The translations under genes were made by a program, and so were the position numbers. Below, in pieces: positions 11,604-21,652 of a DNA stretch of 64,000 nt. The DNA lies in contig SKCR01021106.1 of the NCBI GenBank assembly GCA_019454045.1, positions 98,997-162,996 on the forward strand. Reading direction: 5' to 3'. Origin of the DNA: Zanthoxylum bungeanum (Eukaryota > Streptophyta > Magnoliopsida > Sapindales > Rutaceae). The notes beneath the pieces were generated by a model. That model saw nothing but the letters and a program-made list of their open reading frames with translations. It ran no database searches and was not told where the DNA came from. Position 1 is the stretch's first letter. Every line of letters begins with the position of its first letter.

Positions 11604-11756
11604 GTTTCCCCCACTTTGATGGGACTTGTTCAGTGTGTGACAATGACAATCCTATCAAAGTTTATGCAATGCATTTTTATTTACCTGGCTCGCCAGCTAC
11701 CACCTGACTTGCCTGCTGCTTAGAACTGAGTTGATCTTTTGGTCCATTTTCGAATT
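11604..11756 (-). other. E polypurine tract and short 3' interior
   Basis: The minus strand reads AGTGGGGGAAAC just before TGTAGGCACTG, a typical polypurine tract (11604-11615). The rest up to the 40-bp array holds nothing recognisable. Confidence 0.75.
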
Positions 11757-12015
11757 ATGCTCCATTTTTGGAGCGCCATTTTCGGCATCTGTTGTGTGTG
11801 CTCCATTTTGGAGTGCCATTTTCGGCATCTGTTGTGTGTGCTCCATTTTGGAGTGCCATTTTCGGCATCTGTTGTGTGTGCTCCATTTTGGAGCGCCATT
11901 TTCGGCATCTGTTGTGTGTGCTCCATTTTGGAGTGCCATTTTCGGCATCTGTTGTGTGTGCTGTCCCTTTTCAGACTGTGCTCCATTTTGGAGCGCCATT
12001 TTCAGCGTCTGATGT
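11757..12015. repeat. 40-bp tandem repeat, about 6 copies, E interior
   Basis: CTCCATTTTGGAGTGCCATT followed by TTCGGCATCTGTTGTGTGTG repeats exactly every 40 bp from 11759. A 20-bp interruption occurs near 11961-11980. CTCCATTTTGGAG is itself a near-perfect inverted repeat. Long frames on both strands here come from the array. Confidence 0.95.
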
Positions 12016-12164
12016 GGTAGTGGTCCATTTCCGAACCTTGCTGTTTGAGAATGTGGCTCATTTTTGAATCGTTACTTGATGAGATGGTCTTTACCGCTAC
12101 AATCCTGCGAACACAAAATAAAAATTGTATGTATGTGATATGTATGCATGTATGCATGAATGCA

Positions 12165-12655
12165 TGATGCTGATGTGGGCCTCGCCCTCAAATCGATACC
12201 GATATGGGCCTCGCCCTCGGGACTCATCCCCAAACTGATACTGATGTGGGCCTCGCCCCCTTACTGATACTGATATGGGCCTCGCCCCAAACTGATACTG
12301 ATGTGGGCCTCGTCCCAAACTGATACTGATGTGGGCCTCGCCCCAAAGTGATACTAATGTGGGCCTCGCCCCAGACTGATACTGATATGGGCCTCACCCC
12401 AGACTGATACTGATGTGGGCCTCACCCTAGACTGATACGGATATGGACCTCGCCCCAGACTGATACTGATATGGGCCTCGCCCCAAACTGATACTGATGT
12501 GGGCCTCGCCCCAAACTGATACTGATGTGGGCCTCACCCCCAGACTGATACTGATATGGGCCTCGCCCCAGACTGATACTGATGCGGGCCTCGCCCCAGA
12601 TTGATACTGATATGGGCCTCGCCCCAAACTGATACTGATGCGGGCCTCAACCCTG
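12165..12655. repeat. 28-bp tandem repeat, about 17 copies, E interior
   Basis: GATACTGATGTGGGCCTCGC plus CCCAAACT recurs with small changes. The same unit occurs about four times in F (37655-37765). In element sense it reads GGGGCGAGGCCCATATCAGT. The unit is not a multiple of three, so the apparent GARPISVS / GRGPYQYQ peptides shift frame and are unlikely to be functional. Confidence 0.93.
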
Positions 12656-12883
12656 TGATTCATTCCTGAAAACTGCTGACACTGTACTGTTGCTGCTTCT
12701 AGTTGGCTTGTATTTGACGCTTTCTTTTTTTCTTTGTCGAAACCTGTGAATACAAACAAAACACAACAAAACAAAATAAAAGAATGCAAGTGCGTTAGGT
12801 GCATGCTTGCATGAATGAGTTTCCTATTCCGTTGGGTTAGGTCTTCTACCAGTTCCCTTGATGACCATTCGGTCTTCTCTTCC
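12656..12883 (-). other. E segment with splice-acceptor-like tract between gag and the 28-bp array
   Basis: The minus strand shows a CATGCAAGCATGC stretch, then a T-rich tract (TTTTATTTTGTTTTGTTG) and GTATTCACAG|GTTTC near 12745-12750. The same tract is in F at 37525-37563. A second copy of the module (CATGC run, TTTTATTTTGTGTTCGCAG) lies at about 12114-12165 on the other side of the 28-bp array. No protein was recognised. Confidence 0.4.
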
Positions 12884-14635
12884 TCAGGCAAAGTACTGCT
12901 TCATTCTATCCACGTTGGTTGGCTTGGTGAGTTCGCTCTCTTCTAAGTCTGATAGCTTTACCGCCTTGTTTCCCCATTTCTGAATGGCTACCCTGTCTTT
13001 TCTGCTTGCTTCTTCCGAGGATTTCCCATGTTCTAAACATTGCTGAGTATCATAGTACCAGGGTTGAATACTTTTGTCAAACATATTCATGTTGCAGGTT
13101 GAAGGAAGAGACTCAAGCAAGTAAACGAAATAAACGTCTTTATTATCATTAAGAACATGTTCGAACAAGTAGATAAAATCAATGTCTTTATTAAAATGTA
13201 GAATTGCGATCAAATAAGCTAGGAAGAACAGTCTCATCATCCACACATTGCCTTCTTCATCGGCCTATGTTTCTTCACCGTTGTCATCCCTTATCCTCAT
13301 GAAAGACGCTGGGTGGTTGAGAGCTTGGAGGATGAAGCTTTCGGGTAGGCCAACGTTGATCATATAGGTGGGTGGTGGAAAGGAGTGGTAATTTGGTAGG
13401 GGGTTCCGATGTGTGTTGGGTTGTTCTTTCTCAGGATCGGGTATTTTATGGGCATCAATGAGGTTTTGGATTTCATGCCTAAGGCGGGTACAGTTGTCAG
13501 TTTCGTGGCCTCTTCTTTGAAGGAAGTGACAATACAGGCTTAGGTCAAGGTTGGGTGGTATATGATCTGGAAGTGGTTTAGGCTCTAAGGGTTTTATGAG
13601 TCATTTTTCCTTCAACCTCTCAAGCATCTTAGATAAAGGCTTCCCCAGGTTAGAGAAATGCCGGTTCCTGATGGCAGCAACCTCGGCAGTAGCGGGCTTA
13701 GTCTCAGAATGCCCCCCAAAAGTCCTTCTATTCTGGCCATAAAACTTTCTGTTCTCAGCTTCTTCCTCTTCAATGTCCATGACAGTTTCCCTTAACTGTC
13801 GAAAATCAGCAATCATGGAGGTCATCCTCCTCAGCTTACCATAAATAGAAGGCTTGGTGCCCTTGATGATCATTTTTATCTGGTCCTTCTCCGAGGGCCG
13901 AGTCTGCATCTTCAGAAGCTGGCTTCTCCAGCAATCTACATACTCCTTGAAGTTCTCTTCCGGCTTCTGCTTGGTATTCTCCAAGTCGCGGAGCGACAAG
14001 TCAATCTCCAAGTCTGTAACATACTGTTTCAGAAAGGCGTCTGCCAATTCCCTCCAATCTTCCTTAACCTTTCTTTCAAGGCTATGGTACCACACTACGG
14101 GTGCCCCTTCGAGCTACATCCCAAACATCTTCTGCATTTGACGCTTGGATAAACCCACTGAACTCATAACTGAAACATACTGACGAAGATGGACCCTAAG
14201 ATCCCCATTCCCGTTGAACTTAGCCATATTCGGCATCTTGAACTGAGCTGGCAACTGTTCTTCAAAGGTCATTGCCTCATAATCTAACAACTCTTCATGT
14301 TTACCCCTCATTTTGCGGGTAATTGTTTCAACCTGATCCCGAAGCTTCTGAAATTCTGCCTGAGACCCAATCACTCTGCATGTTGCATATTCTGCCATGT
14401 CGTCATCAAAAGTGGGGATATCATCCCCCAACCCATTCGGAGGCTCCTCGCGCCTCACATTCTCAGAACTTCCCCCAGCACAGGGCACAACCATATTTAC
14501 CATGGCAGTAGTCAAGGCTTGCAACTGTTCGGTAATCTTGGCGAAACCATTCTCCAGTTGATCCATGCGAGATATCTCATTTTCTGATCCACTCATATTT
14601 GTTATCGGCCTTTTAGTGAGTCTTCCCTCTTCCAT
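12884..14635 (-). pseudogene. gag: Element E gag, one frame with three in-frame stops
   Basis: Starting at the ATG at 14635 (MEEGRLTKRPITNMSGSENE), a single frame runs about 580 codons. It has a coiled-coil-like N-terminal part (RMDQLENGFAKITEQLQALT), then the retrotransposon gag domain (FKMPNMAKFNGNGD; LEGAPVVWYHSLERKVKEDW; LADAFLKQYVTDLEI; RSQLLKMQTRPSEKDQIKMI). A zinc-finger-like segment CHFLQRRGHETDNC follows. Stops are TAG at 14114, TGA at 13601 and TAG near 13266, with the frame otherwise kept. Single base changes fit all three. Beyond the third stop the sequence (FFLAYLIAILHFNKDIDFIY) no longer resembles gag. The product would be the capsid/nucleocapsid of the particle. No pol follows. 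Confidence 0.88.
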
Positions 14636-15548
14636 AACCCAACGGGACTCTATGATATTTCTTTAAAATTCTCAGTCAGCATGTATGCGTGCAATGCATG
14701 TAATATATAAGCCCAGAAAAAAATTTCATACTAGTTGGCCCATTATCATTTTAGAAGCTTTTGGGCTAACTGTCATAGGAGTGAACTCGTCCCAGTTTAA
14801 ATGGACCAACAAGTTCACATCTCATGGCAAGAAGTCCAACCGTATCCAAATGATAATGTTCCTAAACACAAACATATAATGGCCCATTGGCGTTTTAGAA
14901 GCTTTTGACCCAATCATCATAAGATACGTTCTTGTCCTAGTTTAAATGGCCCAACAAGCCCATACCTCATGACAAAAGGTCCGAATGGATCCAACCGACC
15001 ATGTTCCCAAACACAAGCACAAGTAAATAATTCTTATTAGTTCTACGACTAAGGTTCACATGCGGGTTTACGGGGGTGTGGACAAAGGCTCTCGCTGATG
15101 AAGGATTACCCACAACTAGGTCTCCCCACTCAAGAGTTCGAGCGACCAAGAGAGCGCACCTTTTTATATCTTAAGGTACGTGCCAACGAGTTATGGTGTG
15201 TGACTGACTGTCAAATGGATTTCCTGTTGTAGATTCCCCAGAGGGAGGGTGGAGCGAGGCTCTCTTAAGTACCCAAGCCTCTTAGGCTCTTATCGCTTGG
15301 TGTCAGAAATAAACAACGAGTCCTCCAAATTAGTCCATCACAGTAGGCTACGAGTAGATGATTATCTAGGTGCCTTCATAGCTTTTCCTTATAGAAAGGT
15401 AGTGAGTGAAGGAAGACACCAAACCATTACCTAGCCTTAAAAGTGCCTTTGATTAAACCCCTTTCAACCCACTATAGGAACGGTTAACTTAAAGCACAAA
15501 TCATAATATTACAAGACATTATTTCGGGGCCGATTCTCTATCCCTAAT
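14636..15548 (-). other. E 5' leader, strongly conserved with F
   Basis: This is the untranslated leader between primer site and gag. Long stretches match F 36468-37300 almost base for base, far more closely than the LTRs match. It also contains an antisense 61-codon frame (15249-15434, +) whose counterpart in F (36572-36757, -) differs by only two residues. Packaging or dimerisation signals would be expected here, but none can be identified by eye. Confidence 0.6.
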
Positions 15549-15558
15549 GGAGTCGCCA
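15541..15558 (-). other. E primer binding site
   Basis: The minus strand reads TGGCGACTCCATTAGGGA three bases after the LTR end. F has TGGCGACTCCACTGGGGA at the same place. TGG at the start fits the CCA end of a tRNA. The tRNA may be an Arg type as reported for Tat/Ogre elements, but I could not verify this. Confidence 0.7.
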
Positions 15559-15561
15559 GAC

Positions 15562-18500
15562 TGTAGGACACAGATGTTGGACGACGCATGCTGTTCCGGG
15601 CTCGTGGCCTGGTTGGGAGTATGAAGTACCCCGCGGGGGACTAAACCGGAGAATAATGGAGTCGCCACCCAGTGTGAATCAGGAAAATGATTTAAGGCCA
15701 CACTCACCCATAGCAAGGGAAGACCTCAAAACCGTTGGGTTCAGAATGGTCCTTTACTTATGCCACTTGTAATAAAATGATTTGTGCAATAATTTAATCG
15801 AGTCTAGCAACATATATTCCTAAGGGTATTCTATTTCTAAGTTCGCACGCATAAATCAAAAGTTCATCTAAGTTCACATGTAACACATTTTCATATTTGC
15901 ATACAACCTATTTGTATACAATCTATGTCCAAATTTGCATACAACCTATTTGCATACAATCTATGTCCAAATTTGCATACAACCTATTTGCATATAATCT
16001 AAGTCCGAATTTGCATACAACCTATTTGCATACAATCTATGTCAAAATTTGCATACAACCTACTTGCATACATAGCCAAATTTGCATATAATCTATGTCC
16101 GAATTTACATGCATAAAGATAAATTGAAATACGGAAAACATACAATGTCATAAGCACATTACATTCATGGACACAGAAATGCACACAAATGGCAGTTGCA
16201 CAATCATACATAATAAAGAGAAACAATTAGGTATAATGCAAAGAAATAACCAAAGAGGCAATTGTACATCAAAATAAACGTGCCATGATGCGATTTGAAA
16301 GATAAATAATGGAAGTGAAAGAAAAGAGATGCGACATATGCCCACATCTAAATATGACTTCAAGTGTCCGATTGAACGTATCTCACATTCAATCAAATGC
16401 ACTTTGTCCGGCGCGGCAAAACGTCGTGGCAAAGGTAGCCCGTAGGCTTTCTATCACTCAAAGTGGAGGACCTTTAATCCAACTTGATTTGCCCATGTGC
16501 GATGCAACATGATGCATGATTATGCAAGAAGATGACATACAAAGAAAAGCAAATAATGAAATAAAAGGCGCGGTGAAGTATCGTGGTAAAGGTAGACCAT
16601 AGGATTTTTATCCCTCCAAATAGAGGACCTTTAATCCAACTTACTAAGCCCATGCGCATCACATCATAATGCATATAAAAGTAAAGACAACAATATCGGA
16701 CTTCGTATACCCGATTGAACACATCTTACATTCAACCGAATATACATCATCCGGCGTGGCAAAGCATCGTGGTAAAGGATTTTAACCCCTCGACATGGAG
16801 TACCTTTAATCCAACTTACTAAGCCCATGCGCTAATAACATAATGCATGTAAAACAAATAAAGACAACAATATCAGACTTTGTATACCCGATTGAACACA
16901 TCTTACATTCAACCAAATATACATCATCTGGCGCGGCAAAGCATCGTGGTAAAGGATTTTAACCCCTCGACATAGAGGACCTTTAATCCAACTTACTAAG
17001 CCCATGCGCTAATAAAATAATACATATAAAAAATAAAGACAATAATATCGGACTTTGTATACCCGATTGAACACATCTTACATTCAACCGAATATACATC
17101 ATCCGGCGCGGCAAAGCATCGTGGTAAAGGATTTTAACCCCTCGAAATGGAGGACCTTTAATCCAACTTACTAAGCCCATGCGCTTTATCTCATCATTAC
17201 ACAAACAAATAACATGTAGAAATTAAATAACGGATAATAAACAAACAAGACAAAATAAATCGAAATATGTTCCGTTTGCTCGAGTGGTACGTGGAGTTGT
17301 ATCCCAAGTACAGACCGCACTACCGTCCATTCGGATTCGGCTACGAAATTTATGTCTGGGTTTCCATCCTAAATACCACAATAGGCGACACATTTTCCAT
17401 TTTATTCAAGGGTCACAACACACATCATTCCACAATACTCATGCAAATAAAACTTAATAAGCAATAAAAATACGAATGAAAATAGATGTGAAAAGTTCCC
17501 TCAGGTCTAACCTTTTATGTCGATTCTCGGTCTCGCGTTACACGGTAATCGGAAGGGCTAAAGTACCGGCAACTTTTCTGGTTCACTGGTTTGCATTTTT
17601 CCTCGCTATTTCGCTGTTCGGGCTACTGTTTTGACTCCATTTTACTGCTGTTTTGTTGCTATTTTTTAGTCACTATTTTTTCTGTATAAGGCTACTATTT
17701 TTGCTGTATGAGGCCACTATTTTTTGCATTTTTTAAGGGTATAGGGGCTGCATTTTTGGTGATTTTTGAGAGGGTTTCTGGAAAGTTTTTTTGGTGCAGT
17801 TTTGGGAGAGTTTCTGGACTGTTTTAAGGCAGTTTTGGAAGGGTTTGTGGTGGCCGTTGTAGTTGGCAGTGGTTTCTTGGACGTGAGGGCTGTGTCGGTT
17901 TGTTGGCGATGAGTGAATGGTGAAGGGTTTATGGCAGACTGTGAGGGGAATTTATGGTGTGTTGTCTTCGGTGATGGGCTGAATGTGGCTTGCTGGATTG
18001 CCTGAAGCGTGAGGAGGGTGAGGCAGTTAGTGGAGGGTACAGGTGGCGTGGAGTAAGGCAACATGCATGGGGTTTATTTATTTTATCAAGTGGCCGAGTG
18101 TGGAGTGGGAGAGAAGAGCCGTGAGAGTTCAGGGTTATTTTCTTTGTGTTTTGTTTTTGAGATTGAGCTAGGAGCTATGAAGGGTTGGAATTGGGTTTCT
18201 TATATAGGCAAAGGCTAGGGCTTCTCCTTGTTTGAAAAGGAAGGAATCAATTAGTGTCTTACAATGAAAGTCTAATATTTGATTGGGGGACATGTCTTGG
18301 CTAGATTAGGAATATGATATATTTAATTTGTTTTGTTTAGGCCTGAGATTTGTTTAGTTAGGAATATAATATACTTGATTGACTTTAATTAGGCAAGATT
18401 TTATTTGATATTTATTTTAATTTGGTATATGATTTCTAGATTTTATTTAATTCCACATGTGTTAAATATGTGTTTTATTATTTTGGATGAGATTTAATTG

Positions 18501-18744
18501 GGCTTGGGCGTGTGTGGGCTTAGCCTAGGCTTGTGGTTGGATTTTGGTGGTGGGCTTGGTGGGCTAATAGTGCTTTAAAACAGAGGTCCAACAAGTGAGC
18601 CCGAAGCTAAACAAGCGAATAAAATCTAACAAAAATATCGATTCCCTTCCGACGTTCGTTTCCTGCGACTTCCTCGACTTAAAAGGTAGTGTCTCCAAAT
18701 GAGACTCATCATAGGGACTTATATGCAAAAATTCAGTGCCTAAA
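15562..18744 (-). repeat. E 5' LTR (right copy), 3183 bp
   Basis: It has the same ends as the left copy (TGTAGG...CCTACA in element sense, the outer end here reading TTTAGGCACTG). It has about five 38-bp repeats (15900-16090) and five of the larger units (about 16410-17150). About 275 bp are missing at ~18072 relative to the left LTR. The TATA box is at 18199-18208. Confidence 0.92.
15900..16090. repeat. 38-bp tandem repeat, about 5 copies, in E right LTR
   Basis: Units begin at 15900, 15938, 15976, 16014 and 16052, the last one partial. This is the same array as 8423-8727, but shorter. Confidence 0.93.
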
Positions 18745-18749
18745 ATACT
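18745..18749. other. Target site duplication of E, right copy
   Basis: ATACT, identical to 8083-8087. Confidence 0.95.
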
Positions 18750-19002
18750 CCGCCTCATTATTTGTAGCTTCGAAAGCAAACCTCAAAGCATAGCTCAACT
18801 CATCCCCCTCACTATTTCGGAGGATCATCCTGGCCCCACAGCCTTGTGTGCTGACCGACCCATCAACAAAAAGCTCCCACCTAACTATTTCTTCCACTGT
18901 CATAACTTGAGACCTTGTGAACTTAGTGATAAAATATTCCAAGGCTTGCCCATTGATCGATACCCTAGGTAGGTAGGATATATCATATTCACTGTTCTCC
19001 AT
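18750..19002 (-). pseudogene. Element D archaeal-type RNase H, N-terminal part
   Basis: ELFVDGSVSTQGCGARMILR followed by SEGDELSYALRFAFEATNNE and AEY is the start of the second RNase H of Tat elements. It has the first catalytic Asp (VDGS) and the Glu of NNEAEY. E splits the gene after the Tyr codon, and the rest is at 7894-8082. Confidence 0.85.
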
Positions 19003-19802
19003 GGACCACTACACCAAACTAGCTGAAACCTTCGGTTTATGCAATATCTATCTCAGCGGGTGGTTGGTATAGACCCTAATAGGGTGGGCTTGGAAATAAG
19101 GGCGGGACTTCCTCACCACGGTAACCAAAGATAGAACAACTAGCTCGTGAGCCGGGTATCACGTTTATGCATCCAATAAAACCTTACTAGTATAGTATAT
19201 TGGCCTTTAGACCTTTTCCATTTCCTGCACTAATACCGAGTTCACATTATATTCAGAAATAGCTAAGTATAGGAATAAACTCTCACTTGGGATTGGTTTG
19301 GACAATAAGAGAGGTTGAGCTAGATACTCCTTCAATTGCAGGAAAGCATCCTCGCATTCGGTTGTCCAACTGACCTTCTTCATAGCCTTCTTGATCAACT
19401 TGAATAAGATGTGACATTTATCTGTGGCATTGGAAATGAACTGGTTCAGCGTTACCACCCGACCTATCATGCTCTGCACTTCCTTGATCATCATCGGAGG
19501 CATTAAATCCAGAAATGCTTTGATATTCTGTGAGTTTTCCTCGATACCCCGGGCACTAATTATATAACCCAAAAACTTCCATAAGGATACTCCGAAGGCA
19601 CACTTGTCTGGATTCAACCTCATGTTGTACTTCCTCAATAACTCGAACATCCCCCTGAGGTCGTCTAGATGGTCCTCGGGCTTCTTTGTCATTGTGATCA
19701 TGTCATAGATGTAGACCTGCATTGTCTTGCCGATGAGTGGCTTGAAGACGTTGTTTACTAATCTCTGATATGTAGCCCCGATATTCTTTAAATCCAAAAG
19801 AC
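19003..19802 (-). pseudogene. Element D reverse transcriptase, C-terminal part, and first RNase H
   Basis: LKNIGATYQRLVNNVFKPLI, then YIYDMITMTKKPEDHLDDLR and NPDKCAFGVSLWKFLGYIIS, are RT palm and thumb motifs of Ty3/gypsy. The YxDD box reads Y-I-Y-D, so the first catalytic Asp is lost. The tether and degenerate RNase H follow (SWTTECEDAFLQLKEYLAQP, FLYLAISEYNVNSVLVQE) to about 19207. A one-base frameshift lies next to the C insertion, between the FGF and LKN codons. The region 19003-19206 joins it to the aRNH and is degraded. Confidence 0.88.
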
Positions 19803-19807
19803 ATCAC
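19803..19807. other. Target site duplication of C, left copy
   Basis: ATCAC, repeated at 29794-29798. Confidence 0.95.
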
Positions 19808-21639
19808 TATCGAGTTCTTTAAGAATATGCCAATGATCTATTTAAGCATAAAAGATGTGAATACACGAAGTAAGATCACGGAAAAATACTCACTTTGATC
19901 GGTTTCTTGGATGTAGGAAAGTTCAAAACTTTTGCTCATTTGAAGAAGTGTGGTTGAGCTCAAAGCTTGATGAATGAATTCCAAACTCAATGAGATTATT
20001 TCCCTATCACCTTTGTTGACCTCTTTATGTGCTAGCAATGTTTGATTTTTGAAACAAAATCAATAGAGAAGAACTTGAATTTCTCGGCCAATGGAGAAAG
20101 AAAGAAAGGATTTTGTGTTTTGGTAATTTTGGTTTCTAAAACAGTTACCACACTTATCCAAAAGTCAAACTCAATTTTGGTATATGCTTTACCAAAAGCA
20201 AAAAAAACAAAGTGTTGGAGGGAAAAAATTGCATTTAATGTCTCCAACCACTTCCATCACTCAAGTTAACACTTGATAGACATGTGATGTAAGTTGGTGG
20301 GACCCACTTTAATACAAAATTCAAATGGCTTGCTCCATACACTTCGGGCTCGGGTTCGCTTAATCCAATTAAATGAATTTTCTGTCGCAACGTAATTAAA
20401 TCCAATTTAATTAAATAATAGCTTCTCGTAAAATTATTATGAAAGTCGCTCACGAATTAATTCCAAATTAATTCTTTCACCCGAATTTAAATCCAATTTT
20501 AATTTCGCGTCGAAATCTAATTTCAATTAATATATCGAATATATTATTTAATTATACGATTAATTCCAAATTAATCGTTCTCTCTCTTCTTATCGAATTT
20601 TATCCCAGATAAATTCTTGCCGTAATTAATCTTAGATTAATTTTCTCTCTCTCTCATAATTAATCCTAGTTTAATTCTGTTCGAGTCAAACGTCATCGGT
20701 GAATCTTTAGGAAGCGACCCATGAGATCCCTGGATATGTTGGCAGTAAATCCGGTCGTCGGACTATCCAAACATGTGCGCACCCGGTACCACATTTTTAT
20801 CGATTTACAAGACATAGTTGGCTTCTAGCAAAGCACCGTGCCTACCCAATTCTCCAGAAATATTCTTTAAGGAATATATAATCTTTTTCAGGCGTAGTAT
20901 ACGTAGTATTGGGTATTGCGATCCAGTATCGGATGTCACATGCAAGGCCTGAGGCTGGAATAGTGTTTGTCTCGTACGAAGCACAACTAGTCTATTTAAT
21001 CGGATAATCATGACCTTGTCATATTATCCCAATAGTTGCAACATAATAGAGAACTAGTTATGTATCCTTGCGTGATCATTATTTCCATATGACAGAAGTG
21101 ATACTTCCATCTTGATATCACACCCAATACCAAAGCGTATTGATTGTCGTAAGTCTTAGCGATGCAAGTCTCAGGTTAAGACCAAATACACATACCCTGA
21201 TGCAGATTCCCATAGACACATAGTCATACTACCAATGGGATTCCGATGGGTCTATCCAAAGCGAAGCTGTTTCCGAACCATCGGCAAACACAACCTCCTA
21301 CCACACTTGCATAAGCATCCAATACTTAAATATATGAGAACTATGTTGTTACGCTTCCATAACACGCACAAGTGCAATACTAGTCTATTCTGTATTATCG
21401 ATGTCCAGTCTCGATAATACTACGACTAGGGATATTTAATGATTAAACCTTCATGGATTGATCTTGTCTCATATCTTATAATCCGGAACTAATCATAAGG
21501 ACTTTTATCATTTATATATATTCAAGTAATCCAATTACAAAATGATAAAATGGCAATTTCCTTTATCACATAGTTAATTTGTACAAAAACCACAATGTCT
21601 TTTACAAATAGTGATGCTATAGGTCACAATTTTCCAACA
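19808..21639 (-). repeat. C 3' LTR (left copy), 1832 bp
   Basis: In element sense it starts TGTTGGAAAA at 21639. Its other end reads ...CGATA at 19808, where the right LTR has CGACA, so the terminal CA has become TA. Relative to the right copy it lacks about 76 bp near 21128 and one local duplication. Confidence 0.92.
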
Positions 21640-21652
21640 ATCTCCCACTTGG
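21640..21652 (-). other. C polypurine tract
   Basis: The minus strand reads CCAAGTGGGAGAT immediately before the LTR start TGTTGG, a common copia arrangement. Confidence 0.8.

Larger units (their letters stand above)
8088..18744 (-). mobile_element. Element E: gag-only, long-LTR non-autonomous retrotransposon (TR-GAG type)
   Basis: E is a complete 10,657-bp insertion with LTRs at 8088-11603 and 15562-18744, termini TGTAGG...CCTACA and TSD ATACT. The ~4 kb interior has a primer site, a ~0.9 kb leader, one gag gene with three in-frame stops, two tandem-repeat arrays and a polypurine tract. No protease, RT, RNase H or integrase was found. This matches the class of terminal-repeat elements with a GAG domain known in plants. 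The gag resembles Tat-type gag, so a Tat element may have mobilised it (inference). F is a relative on the other strand. Confidence 0.9.

Noticed and set aside
11697..12067. Long frames on both strands with CSILECHFRHLLC or NGAHTTDAENGA repeats
   Set aside because: Produced by the 40-bp tandem repeat; every frame is open, and there is no start context or family signature.
12097..12891. Gly-Arg/Pro-Tyr-Gln repeat protein on the minus strand
   Set aside because: The 28-bp unit is not a multiple of three, so the peptide shifts frame; it lies in non-coding interior.
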